Shown here one piece after another: positions 35,286 to 44,251 of a stretch of 64,000 nt of DNA (positions within the stretch are counted from its first letter, which is position 1; each line of letters starts with the position of its first letter). Below the pieces are notes generated by a model that did not search any database, was not told where the DNA came from, and saw only the letters and a program-made list of their open reading frames with translations. The position numbers were made by a program, and so were the translations under genes. The stretch comes from Petroclostridium xylanilyticum (GTDB taxonomy: Bacteria > Bacillota > Clostridia > SK-Y3), in contig NZ_NPML01000019.1 of NCBI RefSeq assembly GCF_002252565.1, forward strand, positions 372,001 to 436,000, read 5' to 3'.

Positions 35286-35306
35286 TATATGAAACATCGT
35301 TTTAAT
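35286..35306. promoter_or_regulatory. KdgR-like operator upstream of eda-kdgK
   Basis: ATATGAAACATCGTTTTAAT: one perfect TATGAAAC half and one degenerate GTTTTAAT half around ATC. It has the same core as the strong palindrome upstream of the IclR gene (36318-36340), so the IclR protein probably controls both units. Confidence 0.6.
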
Positions 35307-35381
35307 AAAGATTATATTTTGATATCCCATTTAAGGGATATGCCTACTCATAAACTATTTAATTTTACTATATAAGTATTA

Positions 35382-35503
35382 CTAAGTACTTTACATTGTC
35401 TATTTTAGTTCACAGTTCACGGTTCACAGGATTTTCTTGGTTAATTTCTGTGAACTGAGAACTGTGAACCGTGAAAAAAATAACAATAATGTAACATACT
35501 TAG
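35382..35503. repeat. MITE-like element containing the GTTCACAG hairpin, copy 2
   Basis: Ends CTAAGTACTTTACATT (35382-35397) and AATGTAACATACTTAG (35488-35503) are inverted repeats with two mismatches and resemble the ends of the element at 14154-14315. Inside lies the GTTCACAG hairpin (arms 35407-35429 and 35448-35475). The 365-bp gap between eda and the IclR gene is otherwise free of genes. Confidence 0.7.
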
Positions 35504-35534
35504 TGTTATATATATAATAGAATATTTTAAATTC

Positions 35535-36302
35535 TCAATTCGCGGTGTGTCCCATTCTTTTAGATATCTCCCTGGCTGCTTTGACTACATACTCGCTTAT
35601 CTCCTGGTCTCTTTCCGGTGTGAAAATATTACTTGAGCCCGATGTGCTTACTGCCGCTATAACTTTGCCCCTGTAATCATAAATAGGTGCTGCTATGCAC
35701 CGAATACCCTCTTCATGCTCCTCGTTGTCAACAGCCCAACCTCTTTTTCTGGCTTCCTGGACTTGCTTTAATATCTGTTCTATATTATTCATGGTTTTAG
35801 AGGTATATAACTTTAAATCATATTTTTTTAGCATTTCTTCAACTTCATTATCGGGCAATCCAGTTAGCAGTGCCTTTCCAACAGCTGAGCAATGCATCGG
35901 AACACGTTTTCCTATCTGAGAATACATACGAATGCTATTCAGTGTTTCAACCTTTTCGATATAAGTAACTTCACCATCTACAAAAGTTGCAAGGTGTACA
36001 GGTTGCGTACTCTCCGCCGCAAGCTTTCTAAGATACGGTGCTGCTTCTGTTTTTAATTCAATACTATTCAGATGAAGACTGCTGATTTCAACTAGTTTCA
36101 TACCCAGTTGATAGGTACCAAAATCAGCATTTTTCTCCACATATCCTCTTTCACCAAGAGCACTGAGCAATCTATGAACTGTACTTTTATGAAGTCCAAC
36201 ACGGTTACCAATCTCAGTAACCCCAAGACCCCTTTTTTCTGTTGCAAGCAATTCTAGTATATCTAATGCCCTATCTAATGCCTGAACTCCTTTTTCCGCC
36301 AT
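35535..36302 (-). CDS. kdgR: IclR-family transcriptional regulator (KdgR-like)
   Basis: 255 residues: winged HTH (GVQALDRALDILELLATEK, GVTEIGNRVGLHKSTVHRLL) and IclR effector domain (HLATFVDGEVTYIEKVE, HCSAVGKALLTGLP, GIRCIAAPIYDYRGKVIAA). IclR proteins next to KDG kinase and KDPG aldolase act as KdgR repressors sensing KDG. A frame reaching 36362 exists, but ATG 36302 (MAEKGVQAL) is chosen since the upstream part overlaps a perfect operator palindrome and has no ribosome site. Autoregulation is likely through that palindrome. Confidence 0.87.
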   Translation of the reverse strand: MAEKGVQALDRALDILELLATEKRGLGVTEIGNRVGLHKSTVHRLLSALGERGYVEKNADFGTYQLGMKLVEISSLHLNSIELKTEAAPYLRKLAAESTQPVHLATFVDGEVTYIEKVETLNSIRMYSQIGKRVPMHCSAVGKALLTGLPDNEVEEMLKKYDLKLYTSKTMNNIEQILKQVQEARKRGWAVDNEEHEEGIRCIAAPIYDYRGKVIAAVSTSGSSNIFTPERDQEISEYVVKAAREISKRMGHTAN

Positions 36303-36317
36303 TTCACCACGTCCCAC

Positions 36318-36340
36318 TTTATGAAACATCGTTTCATAAA
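36318..36340. promoter_or_regulatory. KdgR/IclR-type operator palindrome
   Basis: Perfect 10-bp arms TTTATGAAAC and GTTTCATAAA around ATC, 16 bp upstream of the IclR start codon. The TGAAAC...GTTTCA core is the known style of KdgR boxes. A degenerate copy precedes eda. Confidence 0.75.
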
Positions 36341-36349
36341 TATTATAAC

Positions 36350-36415
36350 ATAACAGCTGCATTAATTCAAGATCTATTGTTTATGGACATACCCCATTTT
36401 TTTCTTTTAATAAAA
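36350..36415 (+). repeat. 66-bp target duplication, left copy
   Basis: Identical over 66 bp to 36697-36762. It flanks the 281-bp IS1634-like MITE and includes a stranded copy of the IS4-family left inverted repeat (ATGGACATACCCC). Long, variable target duplications are characteristic of IS1634. Confidence 0.9.
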
Positions 36416-36696
36416 CGGGTCTTTGACAGTTGCAACTTTTCAAACAGTGCTCAAAGCCTTAAAAATAGCACATTTTTGTGTCAAATTTGATTTTCTAAAA
36501 GTGCGTACTTTCTAGTGATTTTATTATTTTAATCTTAATTTTCAAATCATATCTGCCGATTTATTAAATGACAGCAAATGCAGCATTAGCAAGGATTTTA
36601 AAAAAGTACGCAAATTTTTTATTTAATCAAAAGCCTGAAACCCTTTAATATCAAGCCTTATCAGGCTTTTTGTATTCGCCAAGTGTCAAACTTGGG
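36416..36696. mobile_element. 281-bp non-autonomous IS1634-like element (MITE)
   Basis: The left end CGGGTCTTTGACAGTTG is identical to that of the full IS1634-like element at 38296, and the right end CAAGTGTCAAACTTGGG matches that element's CAAGTGTCAAATATGGG. Inside there is no transposase; a terminator-like hairpin (AAGCCTGA/TCAGGCTT) near the right end parallels the one in the full element. It is flanked by 66-bp direct repeats and sits inside the left end of the IS4-family element. Confidence 0.85.
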
Positions 36697-36762
36697 ATAA
36701 CAGCTGCATTAATTCAAGATCTATTGTTTATGGACATACCCCATTTTTTTCTTTTAATAAAA
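36697..36762 (+). repeat. 66-bp target duplication, right copy
   Basis: Exact copy of 36350-36415. This copy carries the functional left end of the IS4-family element (36730 onward). Confidence 0.9.
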
Positions 36763-38227
36763 TTATCCACAAAAAGAAGCTGAAAATGAGAAGTTATCAG
36801 GAGATTTGAGAAATTTGTCCACAGATTTGTAAAAACACGAGAAAAGCCCCCAAATTTATGGTATTGTTAAGATATCGAAAAAAAACACATAAACCACATA
36901 GAAAGGGGCTTTCCTACATGTTTGATTATAGCAAAACAGCATATGATTTGAAAAGAAGTATTTGTAATTTTTGTTCCAGATTGGCTCAGGGTCTCCCTGT
37001 TCCCTTTAAGAAATTCTTATCCTGCATGGTCTTTGGCATACTCGCATCCAAAACAGTAATACTGGCTGAAATATCCCGTTCTTTAAATGAGGAGATAAAG
37101 TTAAAAAAGACTATAGAACGCCTTTCCCGAAACCTTGAAAAATTCTCCTATACTGATGATGTACTTAAGAACCTCTCTTCTGAAGTTAAAAGGTATATTC
37201 ACCATGATACGCCTATCATTATCGACTTAAGTGATATTGTTAAAAAGTACGGCGTAGTCTTTGAAAATATGGGCAAGATCAGGGATGGAAGCACAAAAGA
37301 AACCAATATGGACGGGTACTATCTACTTGAAGCACTTATATATAACCACGGAGACAAGCTTCTTGTCCCAATATATTCAGATTTATTCTCTCCAAGTGAA
37401 CCGGGATTTAAAAGTGAAAATGAAGAAATCATAAAGTGTTTAGACAAGCTCCGACGCTTATACGGGACCAAGGGCATTTACACCATGGATAGAGGTATGG
37501 ACAATGTACTGTTCTTTAATTATTTTGAAAACAACTCTCAAAAGTTTGTCATAAGGCTTAAGAAAAACCGCAATGTCATTTTCAAAGGTAAGGAAATAAA
37601 TATTGTCGACCTTGTTAAACAATATAAGGGTAAATATTCAACAATCATAAAGAAAAAGAACGGTAAGCAAAGAAAAATTCAGTTCGGTTTTCTGCCTATA
37701 GAGTTGCCTGAGAGTACTGGCAAAGTATGTAACCTTGTCTTTGTAATAGTGTATGCCAGAAAAGGGCTTATGCTTTTAACTAACCTTGATATAAAAGATG
37801 GTAAAGACTGTTTAAGACCTATACTTTGCTACATATCCAGATGGAATGTAGAAGAGTTCATAAGATTTAAGAAAAATCAATACAAGCTTGAAGATGTAAG
37901 AGTCCAGTCCTATCAAAGGCTTAAAAACATAAACTTTTTATTAACCATGGCAATGAGCTATATTTCTCTTACTTCAAAATCCATAAGTAGCAGGCAGATG
38001 ATTTTTATTTTGCAGGAGATATCCAAAAGAGTACATGGCATACCACCTTTCCCTTACTACAGTACCGCGGATGGAATTTATGAAGTGCTTAAGAAACACA
38101 AAACTGGTATTGCTGAATTTTTGAACTATACAAAAAAGAAGCCCAAATCGCAGCAGCTGAGTCTCTTCGAACTCAGATACTGCAAGAGCTTGCTGGTTTC
38201 TTAAATTAAATTTTGGGGTATGTCCAT
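36730..38227 (+). mobile_element. IS4-family insertion sequence
   Basis: 1498 bp. Inverted ends ATGGACATACCCCA at 36730-36743 and TGGGGTATGTCCAT at 38214-38227; the flanking 9-bp direct repeats CTATTGTTT lie at 36721-36729 and 38228-38236. One transposase gene fills it. The leader has AAAGCCCC and GGGGCTTT segments that could pair over the ribosome site. The insertion predates the MITE, because the MITE's target duplication includes the IS4 end. Confidence 0.92.
36918..38204 (+). CDS. IS4-family DDE transposase
   Basis: 428 residues. Catalytic residues: first D in PIIIDLSDIVKKYG, second D in YTMDRGMDN, and the E in ISRWNVEEFIRFKKNQY, which fits the Y-(2)-R-(3)-E-(6)-K signature of the IS4 family exactly. 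An in-frame ATG occurs at 36858, but ATG 36918 (MFDYSKTAYDL) follows AAAGGGG at usable spacing. The frame is uninterrupted and its IS ends are intact, so it may be functional. The gene is only loosely similar to its neighbour at 38444. Confidence 0.88.
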   Translation: MFDYSKTAYDLKRSICNFCSRLAQGLPVPFKKFLSCMVFGILASKTVILAEISRSLNEEIKLKKTIERLSRNLEKFSYTDDVLKNLSSEVKRYIHHDTPIIIDLSDIVKKYGVVFENMGKIRDGSTKETNMDGYYLLEALIYNHGDKLLVPIYSDLFSPSEPGFKSENEEIIKCLDKLRRLYGTKGIYTMDRGMDNVLFFNYFENNSQKFVIRLKKNRNVIFKGKEINIVDLVKQYKGKYSTIIKKKNGKQRKIQFGFLPIELPESTGKVCNLVFVIVYARKGLMLLTNLDIKDGKDCLRPILCYISRWNVEEFIRFKKNQYKLEDVRVQSYQRLKNINFLLTMAMSYISLTSKSISSRQMIFILQEISKRVHGIPPFPYYSTADGIYEVLKKHKTGIAEFLNYTKKKPKSQQLSLFELRYCKSLLVS

Positions 38228-38390
38228 CTATTGTTTATAAATTTCGTTCCACCCTTTGCAGCCTGTTTATTGTTATAATAAAATCCAAGAGCACTCGGGT
38301 CTTTGACAGTTGAATAAAGTACAAGTTTTCTGAAAGCCTTAGTAATAGGGCTTTTTTTATTGTTTTTTTGTCAATTTTTTGTGTTTTAAC

Positions 38391-38425
38391 TTGCGTAGTT
38401 TTGCGTTATTTGGTATAATATAGGT
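38391..38425 (+). promoter_or_regulatory. Promoter of the IS1634-like transposase
   Basis: TTGCGT and TATAAT separated by 17 nt, ending about 20 nt before the GGAGG ribosome site of the transposase gene. Confidence 0.5.
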
Positions 38426-38443
38426 GTTTGGAGGAATATTGCC

Positions 38444-40186
38444 ATGAGATTACAGATATCTAGATCAAAAAATGCAGCTTCATTTTATGTTATAAAAACT
38501 ATATATACCAATGGAAAAGAGCATACACAAATTGTTGAAAAACTCGGGACTTATAATGAACTTCTTAAGAAACTAAACGGCCAAGACCCCATCGAATGGG
38601 CAAAGAAATATATTGAAGAACTTAATAAGAAAGAAAAAGAAGAGAAGCGAGAAGTACTTGTAAAGTATTCGCCTACAAAACTTGTCAACAAAGGAGAACA
38701 GCGTACCTTTAATGGCGGGTACCTATTCCTGCAAAAAATATACCATGAACTCGGACTCCATAAGATTTGCAAAGAAATTTCACAGAAATATAAATTCGAT
38801 TTTGACATGAATTCCATTCTTTCAAGATTGATTTACGCAAGAGTGATCTTCCCTTCTTCCAAGCTTGCAACCTGTGAGCTTTCCAAAAAATTTTTAGAAC
38901 AGCCGAATTTTGATTTGCATCAAATATACAGGGCTCTTGAAATCCTTGCTAAGGAGACAGATTTTATCCAGTCCTCCTTGTATGAAAACAGCCTGAAGGT
39001 TTCCAAAAGAAATACCGGTATTCTTTACTATGATTGCACCAATTACTTTTTTGAAATTGAACAGGAGGATGGCAACAAGCAATATGGTCCTTCTAAAGAT
39101 CACAAACCCAATCCGATCATTCAAATGGGACTGTTTATGGACGGAGATGGAATCCCTCTGGCTTTCAGCATTAACAAAGGGAATATGAATGAACAACTGA
39201 CTTTAAAGCCATTAGAAAAGAAAATTATTTCTGACTTTGAACTTTCTAAGTTTATTGTTTGCACAGATGCAGGCCTTGCTTCTGAAGATAATCGAAAGTT
39301 TAACGACAAGGATGGCCGGGCATTTATTACAACACAGTCTATCAAAAAATTAAAGGAACATTTAAAAAAATGGGCTCTTGCTCCAAATGGCTGGAAACTC
39401 CCGGGCAGCGATAAAACCTATGACATTTCCAAACTTGATGAAATGGTAGATAAAGCTTCTCCTGAAGATAAAACGAAAATAAGGGCAAAAGTATTTTATA
39501 AGGAGCGCTGGATTAAAGAAAAAGATTTTGAACAAAGGCTGATTATAACGTATTCTATCAAATACAGGGATTATCAGCGTAAAATCCGCAACTCTCAAAT
39601 AGAAAGAGCTCAAAAGGCAATAGAAAACAACCCGACAAAAATCAAGAAATGCAATGCTAACGATTACAAAAGGTTTATTACCAAAACAAGCTGTACTGCT
39701 GATGGAGAAGTTGCAGAAAACGAGATATACAGCATTGATTCTGCTCTAATCCAGAAGGAAGAAGCCTTTGATGGTTTTTATGGGGTTTGCACAAACCTTG
39801 AGGATGATGTATCTGAAATAATCAAGGTGAATCACAGAAGATGGGAGATTGAAGAATGCTTTAGGATTATGAAAAGTGAATTCAAAGCAAGACCCGTGTA
39901 CTTAAGCAACGATGACAGGATAGAAGCACATTTTATCACTTGCTTTATATCATTGATTATTTACAGGCTGCTCGAAAAAAAGCTCGAAGAAAAATTCACA
40001 TGTCATGAGATTATTGGCGGGCTGAGAGATATGGATTTTTTAGAAGTTAAAGGCGAAGGCTATGTTCCAACCTACACAAGAACAGATTTTACCGATGCGC
40101 TTCATGATGTTTTTAACTTTCGTACCGACTACCAGATTGTTACTACGAGTATGATGAAAAAAATTTTTAAAGAAACGAAAAAATAA
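38444..40186 (+). CDS. IS1634-family DDE transposase
   Basis: 580 residues, the length of the IS1634 group. Catalytic segments: ILYYDCTNYFFE, IVCTDAGLASEDNRKF and NHRRWEIEECFRIMKSEFKA, followed by HFITCFISLIIYRLLEKKL. The N-terminal 100 residues (SFYVIKTIYTNGKEHTQIVEKLG) are typical. It has its own promoter, ribosome site GGAGG 9 nt before ATG 38444, and a terminator. Intact frame. It is the probable helper for the 281-bp MITE at 36416. Confidence 0.9.
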   Translation: MRLQISRSKNAASFYVIKTIYTNGKEHTQIVEKLGTYNELLKKLNGQDPIEWAKKYIEELNKKEKEEKREVLVKYSPTKLVNKGEQRTFNGGYLFLQKIYHELGLHKICKEISQKYKFDFDMNSILSRLIYARVIFPSSKLATCELSKKFLEQPNFDLHQIYRALEILAKETDFIQSSLYENSLKVSKRNTGILYYDCTNYFFEIEQEDGNKQYGPSKDHKPNPIIQMGLFMDGDGIPLAFSINKGNMNEQLTLKPLEKKIISDFELSKFIVCTDAGLASEDNRKFNDKDGRAFITTQSIKKLKEHLKKWALAPNGWKLPGSDKTYDISKLDEMVDKASPEDKTKIRAKVFYKERWIKEKDFEQRLIITYSIKYRDYQRKIRNSQIERAQKAIENNPTKIKKCNANDYKRFITKTSCTADGEVAENEIYSIDSALIQKEEAFDGFYGVCTNLEDDVSEIIKVNHRRWEIEECFRIMKSEFKARPVYLSNDDRIEAHFITCFISLIIYRLLEKKLEEKFTCHEIIGGLRDMDFLEVKGEGYVPTYTRTDFTDALHDVFNFRTDYQIVTTSMMKKIFKETKK

Positions 40187-40379
40187 AAACATTACGCACT
40201 TTTTATAACAATAAGAAATCCTGCAAAACCTTTTAAATCAAGGCTTTCCAGGATTTTTGTTTTGTTCAAGTGTCAAATATGGGATTATATCACAAAATGG
40301 TATAAATAGTCAATATATTGAATAGAATAAACAGAATTTTTTTGTGTATTTCCATACGCCCTGCCGTCTTCATGGTGAA

Positions 40380-41561
40380 TCATTCTTTTCGTTCATATAC
40401 AATTTTCCCATTAATTAATACATACTCCGCCCTTGTTCTAAAATCGAGAGGATGCCCGTTAAAAATGGTAATGTCAGCATCTTTTCCTGCTTTTATAGAT
40501 CCGACTCTATCATCTATACCGCAGTTATTTGCTGCATTAATGGTGATTGCTTTTAAAGCTTCATATTCATCCATGCCTTCCCGTACTGCCAGGGCGGCAC
40601 ATAGAGGCAAGTATTGTATGGGCGTTACCGGGTGGTCAGTGATAATGGCTACACTCAAGCCTTCCTTTGCCAGTATTCCCGGTGTTTTAAATGTAAGGTG
40701 TTTAAGCTCTACTTTTGAACGGTCAGATAGCGAAGGACCTACATTTACCGGTATAGCCTCTTCTTTAAGATAATCTGCTATAAGGTGCCCTTCTGTACAA
40801 TGTTCAAGAGTAATGTTTAGATTAAATTCCCTGGCAATCCTGAGAGCCGTAAAAATGTCATCAGCCCTATGGGCATGGGCTTTTAAAGGTATTTCCTTAT
40901 TTAATACCTTTAACAAACTCTCCATTTTAAAGTCAAAATCCGGCTTGTCATTTTCTTCAGGATCTGCGTTATACTCATCCATCGTCCTCTTATAATCCCT
41001 TGCTTTCATCAAACTTTCTCTAAGTATGGCCGCTGTAGCCATTCGTGTCACGGGTGACTGGTTTTTCTGGTGATAGACTGTTTTGGGATTTTCACCAAAA
41101 GCAACCTTCATTGCAATAGGTTCCTTTAAAATCATTTCATCGATTCTTCTGCCATAAGTTTTAATGGCAGCAAACTGTCCGCCTATTACATTGGCACTTC
41201 CCGGCCCGGTTACAACGGTGGTTACCCCTGTTTCCCTCGCCTCTTCAAAAGCCCTGTCGTTAGGATTGATGGCATCTATCGCACGAAGGTGAGGCGTTAC
41301 CGGATCGGTATCTTCGTTTCCGTCATCCCCTTCAAAGCCAACTGAATCTTCCCACATTCCCACATGACAATGTGCATCAATAAATCCTGGAAGAACATAC
41401 CCACCTTGAGCATCTATTATTTTATCTATACTGAATTGACTTTCATCAAAAGTATCTGCACTCCCAACTCCTGCAATTTTCCCATTGTCTATTAGTACAT
41501 ATCCATTTTCATAATCTGTTCCATCCATAGTCAGAATCTTACCATTTTTTATAAGCAGCAA
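40380..41561 (-). CDS. Amidohydrolase (imidazolonepropionase-like metal-dependent hydrolase)
   Basis: 393 residues. The N-terminal small beta domain (LLIKNGKILTMDGTDYENGYVLIDNGKIAGVG) precedes the metal motif GFIDAHCHVG; later histidines in HAHRADDIFTALR and LEHCTEG, and the aspartate in IITDHPVTP complete the binuclear-site pattern. C-terminal GSIKAGKDADITIFNG is family-typical. Members hydrolyse cyclic amides, dipeptides or related bonds; the substrate is not predictable here. Start is TTG 41561, with GGGGGG 7 nt upstream. It stands alone. Confidence 0.85.
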   Translation of the reverse strand: MLLIKNGKILTMDGTDYENGYVLIDNGKIAGVGSADTFDESQFSIDKIIDAQGGYVLPGFIDAHCHVGMWEDSVGFEGDDGNEDTDPVTPHLRAIDAINPNDRAFEEARETGVTTVVTGPGSANVIGGQFAAIKTYGRRIDEMILKEPIAMKVAFGENPKTVYHQKNQSPVTRMATAAILRESLMKARDYKRTMDEYNADPEENDKPDFDFKMESLLKVLNKEIPLKAHAHRADDIFTALRIAREFNLNITLEHCTEGHLIADYLKEEAIPVNVGPSLSDRSKVELKHLTFKTPGILAKEGLSVAIITDHPVTPIQYLPLCAALAVREGMDEYEALKAITINAANNCGIDDRVGSIKAGKDADITIFNGHPLDFRTRAEYVLINGKIVYERKE

Positions 41562-41800
41562 GATATTTCCCCCCCCGTTTTTTGAAGTAAGAATTATTCT
41601 ATATTGAACGCATTAAAGATTTTACATTAACTTTTGTATTTTGCATATGCGTAGCAATTGTAACTCCAATGTAAAATCATTATCGCTTTATATATAAATA
41701 AACCTCTTCAAGGATTTAATATTCAGGATATCGGCAATCCATTATGTCATTCCTGCATTTATAGTTCATAATTCTCAATAGTCAATTCTCAATTCATTTA
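41562..41800. other. Intergenic hairpin region before trxB
   Basis: About 240 bp without a gene. ATTTTACATT (41619-41628) and AATGTAAAAT (41668-41677) form a stem; ATGTAAAATCATTATC (41669-41684) is the inverse of a segment at 33190-33207. Short CAATTCTCAATT repeats occur near 41775. These look like decayed members of the TTACATT-ended palindrome family. Confidence 0.5.
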
Positions 41801-42718
41801 TTACCATCTATTCTCATTAATATATCTCTCCGCCGCATAGGTGGCTATGGCTCCGTCCGCAGCAGCTGTTACGATTTGGCGAAGAATTTTTTCTCTAATA
41901 TCTCCTGCTGCAAATACGCCAAATTTATTTGTCTGCATGTTTTCATCAGTAATAATATAACCTGCTTCATTGGTTTCCACTTTCCCTTTAACCAAATCGC
42001 TGTTGGGAACTACACCTATTGCAATAAATAAGCCATCTACGTTTAAATCTTTTACTTCGTTTGTCTTTACATTTTTTATGGTGATTCCTTCTACACTTTC
42101 TTCACCCAGTATTTTTTCTATTGTTGTATTCCAAATAAATTCAATTTTATCATTAGCCATGGCTGCATCTTGTAAAACTTTTACTGCTCTCAATGAATCT
42201 CTCCTGTGAATAAGATAGACTTTAGGGCAAAATCTGGAAAGGAATAGTGCATCTTCAACAGCAGTATCTCCTCCACCCACAACTGCAACTACCTTATCAC
42301 GATAAAAAGCACCGTCACAGGTCGCACAGTAGGATACTCCTGCTCCTCTAAACTTTCTTTCTTTTTCCAATCCTAATTCTTTAGGATTTGCCCCCATTGC
42401 TAAAATAAGCGCTTTGGCCTGATAAGTGTTTTTGTTAGTTTTAACCGTCTTTTTTATTCCTTCTACATCAACTTCAATCACGTCTTCATATACAATTTCA
42501 GTACCAAACTTTTTGGCATGGGCTTCCATCTTCATCATTAGGTCCGGACCGCTAATCCGTTCACTAAAACCGGGGTAATTATCTACCTCATATGTAGTAG
42601 CAGCTTGCCCGCCAACAAACATTTTTTCGATAATCAGTGCCTTTAAGCCACCTCGTCCTGCATATAATCCTGCTGTAAGCCCGGCAGCTCCTCCACCAAT
42701 AATGATAATGTCATACAT
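41801..42718 (-). CDS. trxB: Thioredoxin reductase
   Basis: 305 residues. FAD-binding IIIGGGAAGLTAGLYAGR, redox-active CATC (C131 and C134) in SYCATCDGAF, NAD(P)-binding VVGGGDTAVEDALFLSR, and the C-terminal GVFAAGDIREK flavin motif. It reduces thioredoxin in the cytoplasm. AAAGGAG precedes the ATG. It lies in front of an amidohydrolase and after an ABC importer on the same strand, but the gaps suggest its own transcription. Whether it uses NADPH or reduced ferredoxin/flavin as some clostridial homologues do is not clear; the HRRD segment (IHRRDSLRAVK) supports NADPH. Confidence 0.93.
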   Translation of the reverse strand: MYDIIIIGGGAAGLTAGLYAGRGGLKALIIEKMFVGGQAATTYEVDNYPGFSERISGPDLMMKMEAHAKKFGTEIVYEDVIEVDVEGIKKTVKTNKNTYQAKALILAMGANPKELGLEKERKFRGAGVSYCATCDGAFYRDKVVAVVGGGDTAVEDALFLSRFCPKVYLIHRRDSLRAVKVLQDAAMANDKIEFIWNTTIEKILGEESVEGITIKNVKTNEVKDLNVDGLFIAIGVVPNSDLVKGKVETNEAGYIITDENMQTNKFGVFAAGDIREKILRQIVTAAADGAIATYAAERYINENRW

Positions 42719-42748
42719 AAATTTTGTCTCCTTTCTTTTATTAGCGCT

Positions 42749-43486
42749 TTATATATTTTTCCATTTACATATGCGTTTTTCCAATAAATCTACAATAGCA
42801 TATAAGATAAGACCTATCAAGCTTAATCCTATAATTCCTGCAAACATTTCCTCATAGACAATCCGCGTCCATGCATCAATGATAAAGAAACCTACACCAT
42901 AATTGGTAGCAAAGGTTTCTGAAAAAAACAAAACAGCAATGGCAGTGCCGATGCTCAACCGGAGAATGGTAAATACCGCCGGCATTACCGCCGGAATGAC
43001 CACATGCTGATAAATTTGCAGTTCACTTGCTCCCATTGAAACTAACGAATAATATATCTGTTTATCAATATTTTTCCCTGCATCTCTTGCAGTTATGAAT
43101 ACCAGGAAAAAAACAATCATTGCAATAGTAAATATTTTTGCCAAATCTCCCAATCCAAACAACAACATTATTACGGGAAGAAATGCAATTTTAGGAATGG
43201 GATGCAGCAAATAAATAACCGGAGAAATCATTTTATCCATTTCTCTATTGCGTCCAATCAACAGTCCTAAAGGCAATCCCAACAATAATGCAAGCCCCAT
43301 CGCACTTACCACTCTATACAGGCTTACCAACATATGCCGCCAAAGCTGTTTGGGAAGAATTTTAAAAAATTGCACAATGGCTTTATGCGGAACAGGCAAC
43401 ACCGGCCTATCGATCAAAATTGCTCCAAGCCACCACGTTATATATACCACTAATACAGGAATTACAAACTTTTTTACAGTTTTCAT
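42749..43486 (-). CDS. ABC transporter permease (SsuC/TauC/nitrate type)
   Basis: 245 residues with six predicted helices and the permease motif ELQIYQHVVIPAVMPAVFTILR. It belongs to the BPD transporter family of sulfonate, taurine, nitrate and pyrimidine-precursor importers. It is the last gene of an SBP-ATPase-permease operon (45164 to 42749) with 21 nt to the ATPase. The ribosome site is weak (GGTGAT). The substrate is unknown. Confidence 0.85.
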   Translation of the reverse strand: MKTVKKFVIPVLVVYITWWLGAILIDRPVLPVPHKAIVQFFKILPKQLWRHMLVSLYRVVSAMGLALLLGLPLGLLIGRNREMDKMISPVIYLLHPIPKIAFLPVIMLLFGLGDLAKIFTIAMIVFFLVFITARDAGKNIDKQIYYSLVSMGASELQIYQHVVIPAVMPAVFTILRLSIGTAIAVLFFSETFATNYGVGFFIIDAWTRIVYEEMFAGIIGLSLIGLILYAIVDLLEKRICKWKNI

Positions 43487-43507
43487 ACTATCACCATATT
43501 GTATTGA

Positions 43508-44251
43508 TCACTTTTTTAATTTTCTTCGAATCTCTGAACACATTTCGTAAAATTCGGGACTATTTCTTAAATTTATATTTCCTTGGTAAGGATTTTGAAT
43601 CTCATGTAAAACCCTTCCCGGTGAAGGTGACATGATGACAATCCTATTTCCCAGGTATACGGCTTCTTCGATGTTGTGGGTCACGAGTACCACTGTCATA
43701 CCGGATCTGGCCCACAGGTTGAGAAATGTTTCCTGGGCTTCTTCCCTTGTAATGGCATCCAGGGCAGAAAAGGGTTCATCCATTAATAAAATGTTGGCAT
43801 CCATACTCAGTGCCCGTGCAATTGCAACCCTCTGTTTCTGTCCTCCACTCAGCTGGGAAGGATAGGCATATTTGTAATCCAACAGGCCAACCTGATGAAG
43901 CGCCTGTTCTCCACGTTCTTTTTGTTCTTTCTTACTTAGTCTTTTTATTTCCAATCCCAGTACAACATTTTGCCATACTGTTTTCCATGGTAAAAGCCCA
44001 TAATCCTGTAAAATTAGGCTTACATTAGCAGGTTTATTTTTTATTGGCTGTTTATCAATATATATATTACCTTCATAATCTTCAATAATTCCTGCAAGGA
44101 TATATAGCAATGTTGTTTTCCCGCAACCTGAAGGCCCAATAATAGAGCAAATTTCACCTTTGTTGATAATAAGGTCCAAATGCTCTATTGCCGTTAATTG
44201 TGTACCGTTATGAACATACCGCTTTATTAAGTCAAAAACCTCTATCATCAT
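43508..44251 (-). CDS. ABC transporter ATP-binding protein (SsuB/TauB type)
   Basis: 247 residues: Walker A GPSGCGKTTLLYILAG, Q-loop, signature LSGGQKQRVAIARAL and Walker B ILLMDEPFSALDAITR. Start ATG 44251, with AAAAGGG 5 nt upstream; the gene overlaps the end of the SBP gene by 20 nt, so translation is coupled. It powers the permease that follows. Confidence 0.88.
   Translation of the reverse strand: MMIEVFDLIKRYVHNGTQLTAIEHLDLIINKGEICSIIGPSGCGKTTLLYILAGIIEDYEGNIYIDKQPIKNKPANVSLILQDYGLLPWKTVWQNVVLGLEIKRLSKKEQKERGEQALHQVGLLDYKYAYPSQLSGGQKQRVAIARALSMDANILLMDEPFSALDAITREEAQETFLNLWARSGMTVVLVTHNIEEAVYLGNRIVIMSPSPGRVLHEIQNPYQGNINLRNSPEFYEMCSEIRRKLKK

Larger units (their letters stand above)
38296..40283 (+). 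mobile_element. IS1634-like insertion sequence
   Basis: About 1988 bp, from CGGGTCTTTGACAG to TGTCAAATATGGG (shared TTTGACA core in both ends). A GCCTTAGTAATAGGGC hairpin with a T run near the left end would stop incoming transcripts, and a second hairpin (ATCCTG/CAGGAT with T run) follows the transposase. No target duplication was found around this copy, unlike the MITE; rearrangement after insertion or a duplication too diverged to see are possible. Confidence 0.82.

Noticed and set aside
38237-40320. Long target duplication around the full IS1634-like element
   Set aside because: The flanks before 38296 and after 40283 show no matching sequence by eye; only the MITE has a clear duplication.
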